Positions 54,678-63,059 of a DNA stretch of 64,000 nucleotides are shown here, in pieces (the stretch's first letter is position 1; every line of letters starts with the position of its first letter). The notes under the pieces were generated by a model. That model saw only the letters and a list, made by a program, of their open reading frames with translations, was not told the origin of the DNA and searched no databases. A program made the translations under genes and the position numbers. The stretch lies in NCBI GenBank assembly GCA_900471605.1, contig UCEY01000025.1, positions 1-64,000 on the forward strand, in the 5' to 3' direction. Source of the DNA: Hyphomicrobiales bacterium (GTDB lineage: Bacteria; Pseudomonadota; Alphaproteobacteria; Rhizobiales; Rhizobiaceae).

Positions 54678-55118
54678 CTAATCGAGCAGCTTCCGCTCGC
54701 GCAAATAGGCTAGATACTTTGGCTCGGATTCCTCAAAAATCTCCTCGCCTTCGCCCACATAGGCGCGCAATAGAGGATCAGTGCTTTCCTGCTGGCGACC
54801 AAGATCATAGAGGCACGTGCCGATACCGAGCTGGACAAAGCTGTTGGCATAGCCGTCGCCGCTCCCAGCAGCCTGCCGGAAGGAATCGAGCGCTGCATTG
54901 AGATCGCCGTCTTCTCCTTGCGCGTCGCCGATGGAAGCATGAAGCCAGACCGCCGCATCCCACTGACGACGCGGCTCGGGCAACAACTGAAGAGCCGAGC
55001 GCCAAATCGAGATTGCCGCCTTGGTATCTCCGCGATCAAGCAGGTCGTTTCCGCGTTTGGAAAGCTCCGTGATACGGTCGTAGATATCGTCGGGTAGTTC
55101 CTCTGGTCCGCTATTCAC
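54678..55118 (-). CDS. TPR-like protein, possible immunity or accessory protein (paralogue 2)
   Basis: The product is 146 residues from the GTG at 55118, which overlaps the upstream gene by 8 nt. It is a helical TPR-like protein: LSKRGNDLLDRGDTKAAISIW, LQLLPEPRRQWDAAVWLHAS, LGIGTCLYDLGRQQE and the C-terminal EEIFEESEPKYLAYLRE. It shares the general pattern (W-x-L-x-P-x5-W; single TPR; Y-L-x-F/Y-end) with its upstream neighbour, so they are paralogues. Small TPR proteins of this kind often follow polymorphic toxins, as immunity genes (family knowledge, unchecked). No toxin gene for it is adjacent now. Confidence 0.6.
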   Translation of the reverse strand: MNSGPEELPDDIYDRITELSKRGNDLLDRGDTKAAISIWRSALQLLPEPRRQWDAAVWLHASIGDAQGEDGDLNAALDSFRQAAGSGDGYANSFVQLGIGTCLYDLGRQQESTDPLLRAYVGEGEEIFEESEPKYLAYLRERKLLD

Positions 55119-55563
55119 CGCGAGCAGCCTTTTCTTTCCGATAGAATTCGAGATAGGCCGTTTGATCGCCCGCGAAACCCTTTTGACCGTAGATCTCGTA
55201 AATTCGTCCGAAAACGTAATATGCACGATCCGTGTTGCCAAGCTTGTACATGGCTTCGCCTTCGGTCATGAGGACCAGGTGATCCTTGTGGTCCGGGTCG
55301 TCATACATCTCCGCCATGATCTGAGACCACTTGAAGACGTTGTCCTTGTCACCCAGATCAGCGAAATCCTGAACGAAACCCGCCGAAAGACTTTGAGGAT
55401 AATAGTCCCAATCCGCCTTTGACGCCGGGATCAGGTCCCAGGCTTGCAGCGCGATGTCCAGCGATCCCTTGAGGTCGCCAGATGAGAACTTTTTGCCGGA
55501 TGCCTCCAGCAGTTCATCAATACGGGCTCTGATGGCGGGCTCGATTTGCTTTTTCCGGTTCAT
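55111..55563 (-). CDS. TPR-like protein, possible immunity or accessory protein (paralogue 1)
   Basis: The 150-residue cytoplasmic protein begins MNRKKQIEPAIRARIDELLE and continues with TPR-like helices: KKFSSGDLKGSLDIALQAWD, IPASKADWDYYPQSL, GEAMYKLGNTDRAYYVFGRI and the end TAYLEFYRKEKAARGE. It overlaps its paralogue downstream. Its DNA is more A/T-rich than the main genome here. It may neutralise an incoming toxin or be an orphan immunity protein near the type VI effector module. This is an inference from type and position. Confidence 0.6.
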   Translation of the reverse strand: MNRKKQIEPAIRARIDELLEASGKKFSSGDLKGSLDIALQAWDLIPASKADWDYYPQSLSAGFVQDFADLGDKDNVFKWSQIMAEMYDDPDHKDHLVLMTEGEAMYKLGNTDRAYYVFGRIYEIYGQKGFAGDQTAYLEFYRKEKAARGE

Positions 55564-55570
55564 AAGCGAC

Positions 55571-55708
55571 TCACTTTGCGGGTGATGAAAGCCTCCGGTC
55601 TCCTAGTTTGATCGACACTTGCGACATAGGTCCAGAGAAGCGACGGCGATCGTCCGGCTGAATTGGCTCGTAAAGTTGATACGTTATCGTCACATCCGGC
55701 AGCGGCAT
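55571..55708 (-). other. Short open frame, possible remnant
   Basis: A 45-residue frame (MPLPDVTITYQLYEPIQPDD at its start) fills the gap between the broken SUFU gene and the first TPR gene and ends 7 bp before that gene's ATG. It has no ribosome site. It looks protein-like but is not recognised. It may be the C-terminal scrap of an earlier toxin or immunity gene. Confidence 0.25.
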
Positions 55709-55725
55709 GGCAATCGCGTCAAGTC

Positions 55726-56056
55726 CTAGAAGATCGACGCCCTGTTCAAGTCGAACCAGTCGATATCTTTCTGCTCGAAAGCGTCCTTCAGCATTTCCGT
55801 CGAGTTCTGCCGGGCATATTCGACCTCGGCCGTCGATACCGGAATAGCTGCAAGCCAGGATACGGTGCGCTGCCCGAACGTGGTGGTGACAAAGCCCTCA
55901 AATGCAAAAGGCGTGGTGAAATAAAGATGTTCCATCTGACTTCCCTTCCAGAAACGCGAAGGAATCCGCCTGCTCCGTCAGGCACGCGCCGATGAGTTCC
56001 AGACGCGTGTCCGGATGAAGGGGACGGTTGGAGATCCCGTCACATCTAGTCTCCAT
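55726..56056 (-). pseudogene. SUFU-like immunity gene remnant
   Basis: Two pieces in different frames resemble the suppressor-of-fused (SUFU) family, which serves as immunity protein in bacterial toxin systems. The first (about 56056-55940) has NRPLHPDTRLELIGACLTEQ, the N-terminal HPDTRxEL type motif. The second (55935-55726) has MEHLYFTTPFAFEG, VSWLAAIPVSTAEVEYARQN and the end DIDWFDLNRASIF, typical of SUFU C-termini. The central part is missing and a frameshift joins the pieces, so no full product can be made. The first piece begins at the edge of repeat copy B. Confidence 0.6.
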
Positions 56057-56061
56057 AATAA

Positions 56062-56130
56062 AGATCGCTGGGAGTCTGACTAGCTGATCCACTCCACTGG
56101 AGAGGCCGTGCATATTTTGACAGGCGCGGA
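56062..56130. repeat. Diverged direct repeat, copy B (about 69 bp)
   Basis: This stretch matches 54338-54405 in the same orientation with only scattered differences. It lies between the end of the immunity gene of the type VI module and the truncated SUFU remnant. The SUFU homology stops at its border, which suggests that insertion or excision of an element cut the gene. No transposase gene is present near either copy. Confidence 0.75.
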
Positions 56131-56201
56131 GCGGCGCGGGCGATCGTCATCAGGCCGAACTCGGAAATTCGAGCAAAGGTGCAACTATGCGAATGCATAT
56201 T

Positions 56202-56909
56202 TCAACCGATTGGGCGCACCGCCGTATATCGTCCTCGCTCCAGCCTCATCAAATGGAAGGTGCCCAGCTGGGCCAGAATGGCAAAATGCTCAAGTGCTGC
56301 CACCCGCCTGATGTTTTCGACCCGCCTCGCGGGGCTATCCAGACCGACTGTCGCAATCGCAGGGAAGTAGCCGTAACATTCGTTCCGCTCGAGATCTCCA
56401 TGCATGGCACGGCAGCGCGCAAACATGGGCTGGTCCTGAGCGTCGAATTCCTCATAGTCCCGCTGATCCGCAACCAATAGCGAGCGCGCCAGCACATTCG
56501 GGTCGGTGCTTCGCTCGCGCTTCATTGTTCCCGGCGGCAGGATGAATTGCGTTGGTGCGAGCTTTCGCGAGGTTATCCGCAGATCAACGAGGTCAATTTC
56601 GATCTGATCGTGCTGTTGCGACCAGCAGATCAACCGGCCAAAAGCGGAATAACCGACGACAAAGCAGTCTCTGTGGCTGAAATCGGGATCGGCTGCAAAC
56701 ACGAGTGCAAGAATGGGAGAAAATTCCGCCGGGTCGCAATACTGGATCTTTCGATCGAAATAATCGCCGAAGCCGTATTGACGAAGAAACGCCATGAAGC
56801 TCGCCGGCAACTGCTTCGAGAGACGATTTTCTTGCTCGGGAGTCATCGGAATACATCGCTGCGGCGGGCCGATTTCAGCAATCGTATCTTCAAAAAAGGA
56901 GTCTAACAT
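56202..56909 (-). CDS. tdi: Immunity protein with GAD-like and DUF1851 domains (Tdi2-like)
   Basis: The product is 235 residues from the ATG at 56909 (AAAGG about 10 nt upstream); a GTG at 56939 would overlap the toxin gene by 17 nt. The N-terminal half (FFEDTIAEIGPPQRCIPMTP, LPASFMAFLRQYGFGDYF) is GAD-like; the C-terminal third (FGRLICWSQQHDQIEIDL; YGYFPAIATVG) fits DUF1851. The same pair of domains makes up Tdi2 (Atu3639) of Agrobacterium, which protects against the DNase Tde2. The position right after the toxin gene supports the same role here. Confidence 0.8.
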   Translation of the reverse strand: MLDSFFEDTIAEIGPPQRCIPMTPEQENRLSKQLPASFMAFLRQYGFGDYFDRKIQYCDPAEFSPILALVFAADPDFSHRDCFVVGYSAFGRLICWSQQHDQIEIDLVDLRITSRKLAPTQFILPPGTMKRERSTDPNVLARSLLVADQRDYEEFDAQDQPMFARCRAMHGDLERNECYGYFPAIATVGLDSPARRVENIRRVAALEHFAILAQLGTFHLMRLERGRYTAVRPIG

Positions 56910-56922
56910 TGGTAGCTGCCTT

Positions 56923-58689
56923 TCAATGCTCTTCGCCACATATATTCAACTCGATATCCATGAGTTGATCCGCCCGACCATTTCTCCGCATGTGGTTTGC
57001 TTCCGCACGCAATGATTCAGCCCGGCCTTCTTGGGTCCACATCGGGCCAATTCTCTGGTTCTCCGCTCCACCACCTATACCCAACTCGCGTGGATCGCCG
57101 CCAGCGATTATATCGAGATAGTGCGTTGCATTGACCGATGCCATCTGTTCGCGGATTTCGGCCCTCGAATAACCCGCTTCCCTCAGCGAGGCCTCGAAAT
57201 CGGCACGGGCTGCCTCCTGTGCCTTTCCGTCGCGCAGCAAATTGGTGAAGGAGCCTTTCTTGCCGCTTCCCGACCACGCCTCACGAGCGTGATCGAGAAC
57301 CGTATGAGCGTAGGCCATGTCGTCCGCCGTCATGTTTCTGATCGTCGCCTGCTGTTCTTTCAGCTGGCGTCGGAACTCGTCGCGATTGACCCCTCGCGGC
57401 AGATCGAAACACCGTACCCTCAGTCTCCGCGTGCTTCTCGCACCATGCGCGCCATCCTCGACCTTCGATTCGATCTTGCGCGCATCGTTGACGGTTTCCG
57501 CAACCTCTTCGGCTTTGTGCGCCTTGGCCGCAACCCCGGCACCGATAGATGCGGTCTTTCCGGCCACCGTGGCCGCCCCCTTGGTTGCCAGGGCTTCGAC
57601 GGCGAGTTTTACCACGTCGAAGGTGCCGTGACCTACGGCTTGGGACAGGCCGCCTTTCTCATAGGCTTCGCTGTAGGGATCAGCGACCGCGTGCCAGATT
57701 GAACTGGCGGTATTTTGGGTATTTTCCCATCCGCGACCGAGTGTTGCCCCGGGATCGTCGTACAGATTTTGCGCAACCTCCGCTGTCCAGTTCGCCGCAC
57801 CAACTGCGCCATCCTTGACACTTTCTGCACCGGCCGCGACCGTTCCCGTGGGATCATTCCAGAGGTCGGAGGCCAAATTCTTGGTGCCCTCCAGGACATC
57901 CGAACCGACCTTTTTCAGCCCCTCCCATGTTTCGCTCGCATTCTCCGTGAAGCCGTCTGAAAATTTCTGCCCCTCGCTGCGTGTATCTTCAGCCTTGCCG
58001 CCACTCTGATCTTGTTTATCTGTTCCCTCGGGAGCCTTGTGAGAGTCGGTAGCCTCCACATGGACGTATTCGCCCTCGGTATTGCCTTTGTTCAAGGTGC
58101 AGCGATCACCATGGCGCTGGACCCAAATGCCATTGGCGCGAACGATTTGCGACGAGGTGACGGGTTCGACGACATCGCCGACCGTATTGGATTTGCAGCC
58201 CAGTCCGACACCCGGCTCATCGCCATAACAGCAGGAAAACTTGGAATCCTGCCGCTTTATGATCTTGCCGTTCGAGCGCACGTCCGGAGAATAATTCTGA
58301 TCATCGGAAGCCTCCCCCCAGGACATATACGGGACCGGCTTCTCCGGCGACTTGCAGACGTCGGGCGACAGGCAAACCGCGATCGCCTTGCTCTCATCCG
58401 GGATAAGTTCGGGCGGGGCCGGGTTCGCACTTGTCGGAGATTGTATCTGTTTCTCTTTTTCCCTCTTTTCCTCGTCTTCCTTCACCCGTTTGGCAAGTTG
58501 TTCGTCGTTGAATTCCTTCGGCGGATTAAGGCTTGTCGGGCTGTCATATTGATAGAAGTAATCGCCCGCCTTGTTCCACATCACGGGCTGAGAAGGGTCG
58601 AGTCCGTTTCGAGCGATCGCACCGGTCTCGGCAGCTGCCGCGCTGACGTTGCGGACGTGGCTGCCGTCGATGGTAATTTCCATTCCCAT
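56923..58689 (-). CDS. tde: Type VI secretion effector: PAAR-like DUF4150 with C-terminal Ntox15 (HxxD) nuclease domain
   Basis: The product is 588 residues from the ATG at 58689, which overlaps the DUF2169 stop (ATGA); a longer frame to 58770 is not needed. The N-terminal 150-220 residues are DUF4150/PAAR-like (VMWNKAGDYFYQYDSPTS and the Cys-rich FSCCYGDEPGVGLGCKSN), forming the spike tip. A flexible, Asp/Lys-rich linker and helical region follow. The C-terminal ~110 residues end in ATHYLDIIAGGDPRELG, with the HxxD pair at about His523 and Asp526, and RIGPMWTQEGR, as in Ntox15 (Tde1/Tde2 DNases). The layout copies the Agrobacterium tde2 locus. It should degrade DNA in rival cells. Confidence 0.85.
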   Translation of the reverse strand: MGMEITIDGSHVRNVSAAAAETGAIARNGLDPSQPVMWNKAGDYFYQYDSPTSLNPPKEFNDEQLAKRVKEDEEKREKEKQIQSPTSANPAPPELIPDESKAIAVCLSPDVCKSPEKPVPYMSWGEASDDQNYSPDVRSNGKIIKRQDSKFSCCYGDEPGVGLGCKSNTVGDVVEPVTSSQIVRANGIWVQRHGDRCTLNKGNTEGEYVHVEATDSHKAPEGTDKQDQSGGKAEDTRSEGQKFSDGFTENASETWEGLKKVGSDVLEGTKNLASDLWNDPTGTVAAGAESVKDGAVGAANWTAEVAQNLYDDPGATLGRGWENTQNTASSIWHAVADPYSEAYEKGGLSQAVGHGTFDVVKLAVEALATKGAATVAGKTASIGAGVAAKAHKAEEVAETVNDARKIESKVEDGAHGARSTRRLRVRCFDLPRGVNRDEFRRQLKEQQATIRNMTADDMAYAHTVLDHAREAWSGSGKKGSFTNLLRDGKAQEAARADFEASLREAGYSRAEIREQMASVNATHYLDIIAGGDPRELGIGGGAENQRIGPMWTQEGRAESLRAEANHMRRNGRADQLMDIELNICGEEH

Positions 58690-59759
58690 CAGGCGACCTC
58701 TGTTTCGGATCGTGCAAAGATGAGTTTGGGAATTCCGATCCTCTGAGGCCATGGGAAGCCGCAGCGCCACGTCAGGAAAACGCGGCCGACACCCGGACGC
58801 ATGTCGAAATGCACTCCGTCCAGCTTCATCTCTCCCCGGGCAAGACCGGCGCCGCGGTCGATCTCGATCTCCAGCCTGATGCCGGGCAGGGCGCCCTCAA
58901 GCCGTGGGAATTGCGGCAGCAGATTCTCCAACCCGAATTCCTCGTCGCCCTGAAGCCAGGTCTCGCTGACGAGGTTTGGATGAGCAGCCTGCCAGAAACG
59001 GAAATCGAAATCCCTTGGCAAAAGCGGATGGCGTTCTTTCAGCCAGGTGTCATCATAGGTTCCCGCGCGAGCCACCCTGTCTTCCCAGAAAGGTGACAGC
59101 AGGCCGAGACCCGCCGGATCGGGTCTCTCACTCACGCGGCGGATAGGATGTTTCTCGTCCTCGATCTGCGGCGCGGGCCATTCTGGCCGTTCCCGGAAGA
59201 GACCCTCATCGACAAGGCCGATGCCGATCGGGTTCTTCTCCACAACCTCCTTTTTGCCGGAAGTTTCCAGCCGCCCCCCGAAGGCAAGTCGCCAATCCAG
59301 TGGAACATGCGTAACCGGCTCCGGATCTGTCAGGTCCCAACCGTCAAGTGCCTCCTCTTGCGCTCGATCGATCAAACCTTTCCAGGTCTTGCGGGTGCGG
59401 GCACGCCAGGTGCGCGGCCCATAGACGCGCAACCGTTTTTCGAGCGGCCCGACCTGCAATCCGCACGACCAAGATTGCTCGGGCCTGCCCCCGGGCGCAA
59501 AGGTGGCGCCGAGAAACGTTACATCGGTGCCGGGCTTGAAAGGAGCAAGATCGGTGCAGGCCGTCTGCGGAGTCTGGTGCGGATCACCGTCATAGGTGTC
59601 CGACATAACCAGAGGACGCTGGACATCATCCAGAACGAGAGGGCCGCCATTGCTCAGGCGAAACGTGCCCCGCGCCACCACGACGCCGAGCAAATCCCCG
59701 GCCAGATTGTATTGCCGAAACGCCAGCGCCGGAAAGGGCGTGTGATTGTCGACCGACAT
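58689..59759 (-). CDS. DUF2169 type VI effector adaptor/chaperone
   Basis: The product is 356 residues from the ATG at 59759 (AAGGGATGAG upstream); a reading to 59822 overlaps vgrG. The beta-rich sequence has the DUF2169 hallmarks ARGTFRLSNGGPLVL, DVTFLGATFAPGGRPEQSW, VPLDWRLAFGG and NPIGIG. Proteins of this family load PAAR/DUF4150-type effectors onto VgrG; Atu3641 does so for Tde2. It lies between vgrG and the effector gene, overlapping the latter by 4 nt (start codon and stop). Confidence 0.85.
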   Translation of the reverse strand: MSVDNHTPFPALAFRQYNLAGDLLGVVVARGTFRLSNGGPLVLDDVQRPLVMSDTYDGDPHQTPQTACTDLAPFKPGTDVTFLGATFAPGGRPEQSWSCGLQVGPLEKRLRVYGPRTWRARTRKTWKGLIDRAQEEALDGWDLTDPEPVTHVPLDWRLAFGGRLETSGKKEVVEKNPIGIGLVDEGLFRERPEWPAPQIEDEKHPIRRVSERPDPAGLGLLSPFWEDRVARAGTYDDTWLKERHPLLPRDFDFRFWQAAHPNLVSETWLQGDEEFGLENLLPQFPRLEGALPGIRLEIEIDRGAGLARGEMKLDGVHFDMRPGVGRVFLTWRCGFPWPQRIGIPKLIFARSETEVA

Positions 59760-59766
59760 CGATCGC

Positions 59767-62091
59767 TCATCCCTTCGCTGTCGTGTCGGACGATGTCGGC
59801 GATGCTTCCGAGAACCCTCCACCCGGCTTGTTCAGATCCACGACCACGCCGTTGATCTGTGTCGGGCCGGATGCCGTGAAGTTGAAATGCGTGCCGAGGA
59901 TGATGACGGTACCGTCCTTGCGCATGATGAACTTCGACGCGCCGCATTCGATGACGAATTCGTCACCAACGATCAACTTCTTGAATTTACCCACCTTTTC
60001 AAGAGAGGTCTGGCCGACGTTGGTGACCTTGCTGACGCCAACCTGCTCAACCCGGGCGACGCCCACCGTGTCGGATTTGAAGGATCCGACAATCGTGTTC
60101 ATGATCCCGGGCAGCGGGAAGAGGCTCGAGGCTGCATCGCCGACGCCGGTGCCGGAACCGGCCAGTGCGGTGCCGGCGTCGGCCCGCGGACTTGGGCCGG
60201 AAACGACACCCTGACGGCTGCCGAGACCGCCGGCGCTGAGGAAACCGAGCGCCGAGGAAGCAAGCGTTCCCGCGAATGCGGCAAGGCCCGGCCCGCCACC
60301 CCCAGCGATCTGGCCTGCCTGGCCAAGCAGCGTCGCGGTCTGACCGGCAAGCCCCTGCACGGCCGCCATCAGCGCCATGGCCCCGGGCCCCGTGCCGCCG
60401 ACGACGGTGTTCATCGAGCCGCCGACCTCGTGTTTCTGGTTGCCGCCGACCTCGACCGTCCGGTTGGCGCCGATCGCCGACACTTCGTGCCTGTCGATAC
60501 GCTTGGTCCGGTCGTTGAGGACGCGGGTGGTCTGGTCCTTCTGGGCGTGGAAGAACATGTTCTCCCGGCCGGCATCGTCCTCGAATGTCATTTCGTTGAA
60601 GCCGCTGCCTTTGTGGGTATTGGAACGCATCACCATGCGAGTCTTGTTGGCGGGCAGGTCGTAAGGCACCCCGTTCGACGGGTTCGGCACGACGCCCGTG
60701 ACCAGCGGCCGGTCCGGATCGCCGTCGATGAAAGCGACCATGACCTCCATGCCGATGCGTGGAATGACCTGGCCGCCCCAGGTGGAGCCGGCCCAGTTCT
60801 GCGCGACCCGCACCCAGCAGGTGTCCGACCCGTCCTTCTTCGCCTTGCGGTCCCAGGGGAACCAGAGCTTGATGCGGCCGTACTGGTCCGGATGGATTTC
60901 CTCGCCGGCCGGACCTGCGACGATCGCCACCTGCGTTCCTTCGATCCGCGGACGCCTGGTTTCCCGATGCGGCGTCATCGGCACGCGGGACGGCGTCGCT
61001 TCGAATGTATTGGTGTATTCCGGCTCGTTCGTATTGGTTTCATAGGAGCGATCGACGACCTTCTGGGTCATCCTGGTCACCACATGCTCCTCGTAAACGT
61101 GGTCGGGATGGGCCACTTCGTAAGGCGTGAACCGACGCCCGACTTCGAGGATGCGCGACGTCGAAGAACTGGAAACGCGGTCGTGATCCGCCTCGCTCGC
61201 CTGCATGCGCAGCTTTTCGGCGCGTTCGGCCTGAGCAACCGTGGATATTCGGGCGGGATATTCGTAAAGCTCGCGCTTGATCGCCTCGGGCATCTGGACG
61301 AGCGATGGGGTCATCGTCCCCGGCACCATGCGCGGGGTCTCGAAATTCCAGTCGGCGCCGGCGCGCTGGCCGGGCACGTAGGAATACCGCCGGCTCCAGT
61401 CGGTGATGTGGTTGCGGTCGGAAGAACCCTGCGCCAGACGCACCCGCCCCTCGCCCTGTGCCGAAGGGGATGGACCAAGCCAGGAACTGGCATTGTCTCC
61501 CACATGCAGCTTGTGCTTCCCGTCTTCGTGGCTGAACCAGTAGAACAGCCCGTCCTCTTCGAAACGGCGGGTGAGATAGGCAAGGTCGGTCTCATTCCAC
61601 TGCACCGAATAATGCTGTGGCGGCGGTGGCGTCACGATGCCGGACGTGTCGGGTGCCGGAATGCCGTGTTCGGAAAACAGCGTCTCGACGATATCGATCG
61701 CGGTCTTGTCCATCCAGATGCGGCAGTCGGAACGTCGCGAGAGAAGCCACATCTGCGGCCGCAGCACCATGGAATAAGATCTGAGGCCGCGGGTGACCGG
61801 CGGCCCCTCGTTGAGTTCCGTCACCAGGCCATTGAACGGACGGCGCACGCCGCCCTCGCCTTCACCCTGCTGCACCTCGACCGAAACATCCATCAGCCGG
61901 CCGATAAGCTCTTCCGGCTTGACGATCGGCTTCTTGGCACGGGCCGACAGCTTGATCTCGAAGAGCGAGGAAATCCCCTCGTCGATCGTCAGCCGCTCCG
62001 GCAGAAGCTGGTCCTCGCCAAGCGGCGAAACGACTTTCAGAATGCGGCTCGCCTGGATGAAGTCGGCTGCAGAGGATTGTAAATCGTCCAT
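59767..62091 (-). CDS. vgrG: VgrG, type VI secretion tip protein with Gly/Ala-rich insert
   Basis: The 774-residue protein has the gp27-like N-terminal half (FIQASRILKVVSPLGEDQLL, YSVQWNETDLAYLTRRFEEDG), the gp5-like OB fold (HPDQYGRIKLWFPWDR, QNWAGSTWGGQVIPRIGMEV) and VgrG-type beta-helix repeats (TVEVGGNQKHEVGGS; VTNVGQTSLEKVG). Between two repeat blocks, at about residues 565-668, lies a low-complexity Gly/Ala-rich hydrophobic insert. It forms the trimeric spike carrying the DUF4150 effector encoded downstream. The C-terminus is short and has no extra catalytic domain. Confidence 0.92.
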   Translation of the reverse strand: MDDLQSSAADFIQASRILKVVSPLGEDQLLPERLTIDEGISSLFEIKLSARAKKPIVKPEELIGRLMDVSVEVQQGEGEGGVRRPFNGLVTELNEGPPVTRGLRSYSMVLRPQMWLLSRRSDCRIWMDKTAIDIVETLFSEHGIPAPDTSGIVTPPPPQHYSVQWNETDLAYLTRRFEEDGLFYWFSHEDGKHKLHVGDNASSWLGPSPSAQGEGRVRLAQGSSDRNHITDWSRRYSYVPGQRAGADWNFETPRMVPGTMTPSLVQMPEAIKRELYEYPARISTVAQAERAEKLRMQASEADHDRVSSSSTSRILEVGRRFTPYEVAHPDHVYEEHVVTRMTQKVVDRSYETNTNEPEYTNTFEATPSRVPMTPHRETRRPRIEGTQVAIVAGPAGEEIHPDQYGRIKLWFPWDRKAKKDGSDTCWVRVAQNWAGSTWGGQVIPRIGMEVMVAFIDGDPDRPLVTGVVPNPSNGVPYDLPANKTRMVMRSNTHKGSGFNEMTFEDDAGRENMFFHAQKDQTTRVLNDRTKRIDRHEVSAIGANRTVEVGGNQKHEVGGSMNTVVGGTGPGAMALMAAVQGLAGQTATLLGQAGQIAGGGGPGLAAFAGTLASSALGFLSAGGLGSRQGVVSGPSPRADAGTALAGSGTGVGDAASSLFPLPGIMNTIVGSFKSDTVGVARVEQVGVSKVTNVGQTSLEKVGKFKKLIVGDEFVIECGASKFIMRKDGTVIILGTHFNFTASGPTQINGVVVDLNKPGGGFSEASPTSSDTTAKG

Positions 62092-62119
62092 ACATCAGGT
62101 CCCGTCTTGGAACGCGCGG

Positions 62120-63058
62120 CTACTGCTGCTGCGGTCGGGGATGAGTTTTGAGATAATCTGCCAATGCCGGGAAATATTCGGCGAGCATTTTGGTACTGGC
62201 CCGGTCGGATACTTGCCTGTAACTTTCGACAAGCGCTTGCCGCTTGGCCTTTCCTTCTGTGCTTTGATAAAAATCAAAAAGAACCGAAAGATTTTCTTTT
62301 GGCAGAGCCGCCAGGATGAACGTCAACCGGGCTTTTTCTTCCATCCGCGCGATATCCTTGGGCACCGGCTTTTCATTCTCGGTCCTGTCGCGGAGGGATG
62401 CGACAACGCCGCTCAGTTCGGACTTCAGTTTCTCGGGCGGCGCGGATGCCAGTTCGGCCGAATTCGTATCGGAAAATGCTTCCAGCGAGACATACAGGAC
62501 CTGCGCGGTGAGAGCGGTTTCGGCAGCCAGTTCCGGCGATGCCATCAGGTCGGCCAGTTGTCTGATGCGGGGGCCGTCCTCGGTGCCGGCGACCCGGTCC
62601 TCGACCTGTTTTGCGGTCACCTGATCCTGGCTTTCATACATCTTCGCGATCTTCTTGCGCCCGTCTTCGAAAGCCGCGGCCGCCTTGGCCAGGGCGGCCG
62701 GATCTGCTTTCCCGTCGGCGACCTCCGCCAAGCTGGCGGAAATCTCAGCGACCATGCCTTTCGGATCGAAGGAAGCGCGGACGACGGGCGCAAGGATGGC
62801 GCCAGCCTTCGAAGCCTCGGCACTCCCTCGGTCGGTCGCGGCCTTGACCACGTTGTCGACTGCCGACGGCATTGCCGAAAGGCGCGGAGCCACCTGCTCT
62901 ATCTGAAGAACAGGCCCGTCAATTACGTCAGAAGCGCATGCCAGCGCGGGTGCCGATACCGCCACCGCAAGGACCAAGGCGACATTCGGCAATCGCCGCA
63001 GAATGGTGCCGGCCTGAACCGATGACGAGGGAAAGCCGATCGACTTCATCCACTGCAC
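62120..63058 (-). CDS. Secreted protein of unknown function upstream of vgrG
   Basis: The 312-residue product has an N-terminal hydrophobic signal (VALVLAVAVSAPALA-CAS) cut by signal peptidase I or, less likely, as a lipoprotein. The start given is a GTG; an ATG three codons in is equally possible. The mature protein is helical and Ala-rich; its last 80 residues (LSVLFDFYQSTEGKAKRQAL) resemble DUF2059-like domains of periplasmic proteins. It lies 28 bp upstream of vgrG and 1-2 bp after the next gene, so it is in the same operon. A type VI or envelope role is inferred from position. Confidence 0.6.
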   Translation of the reverse strand: MQWMKSIGFPSSSVQAGTILRRLPNVALVLAVAVSAPALACASDVIDGPVLQIEQVAPRLSAMPSAVDNVVKAATDRGSAEASKAGAILAPVVRASFDPKGMVAEISASLAEVADGKADPAALAKAAAAFEDGRKKIAKMYESQDQVTAKQVEDRVAGTEDGPRIRQLADLMASPELAAETALTAQVLYVSLEAFSDTNSAELASAPPEKLKSELSGVVASLRDRTENEKPVPKDIARMEEKARLTFILAALPKENLSVLFDFYQSTEGKAKRQALVESYRQVSDRASTKMLAEYFPALADYLKTHPRPQQQ

Positions 63059-63059
63059 C

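Noticed and set aside
59746..62082. 778-residue open frame antisense to vgrG
   Set aside because: The vgrG strand has clear domain motifs; the opposite frame is rich in His/Arg/Asp shadow codons and shows no family feature, as expected in high-GC DNA.
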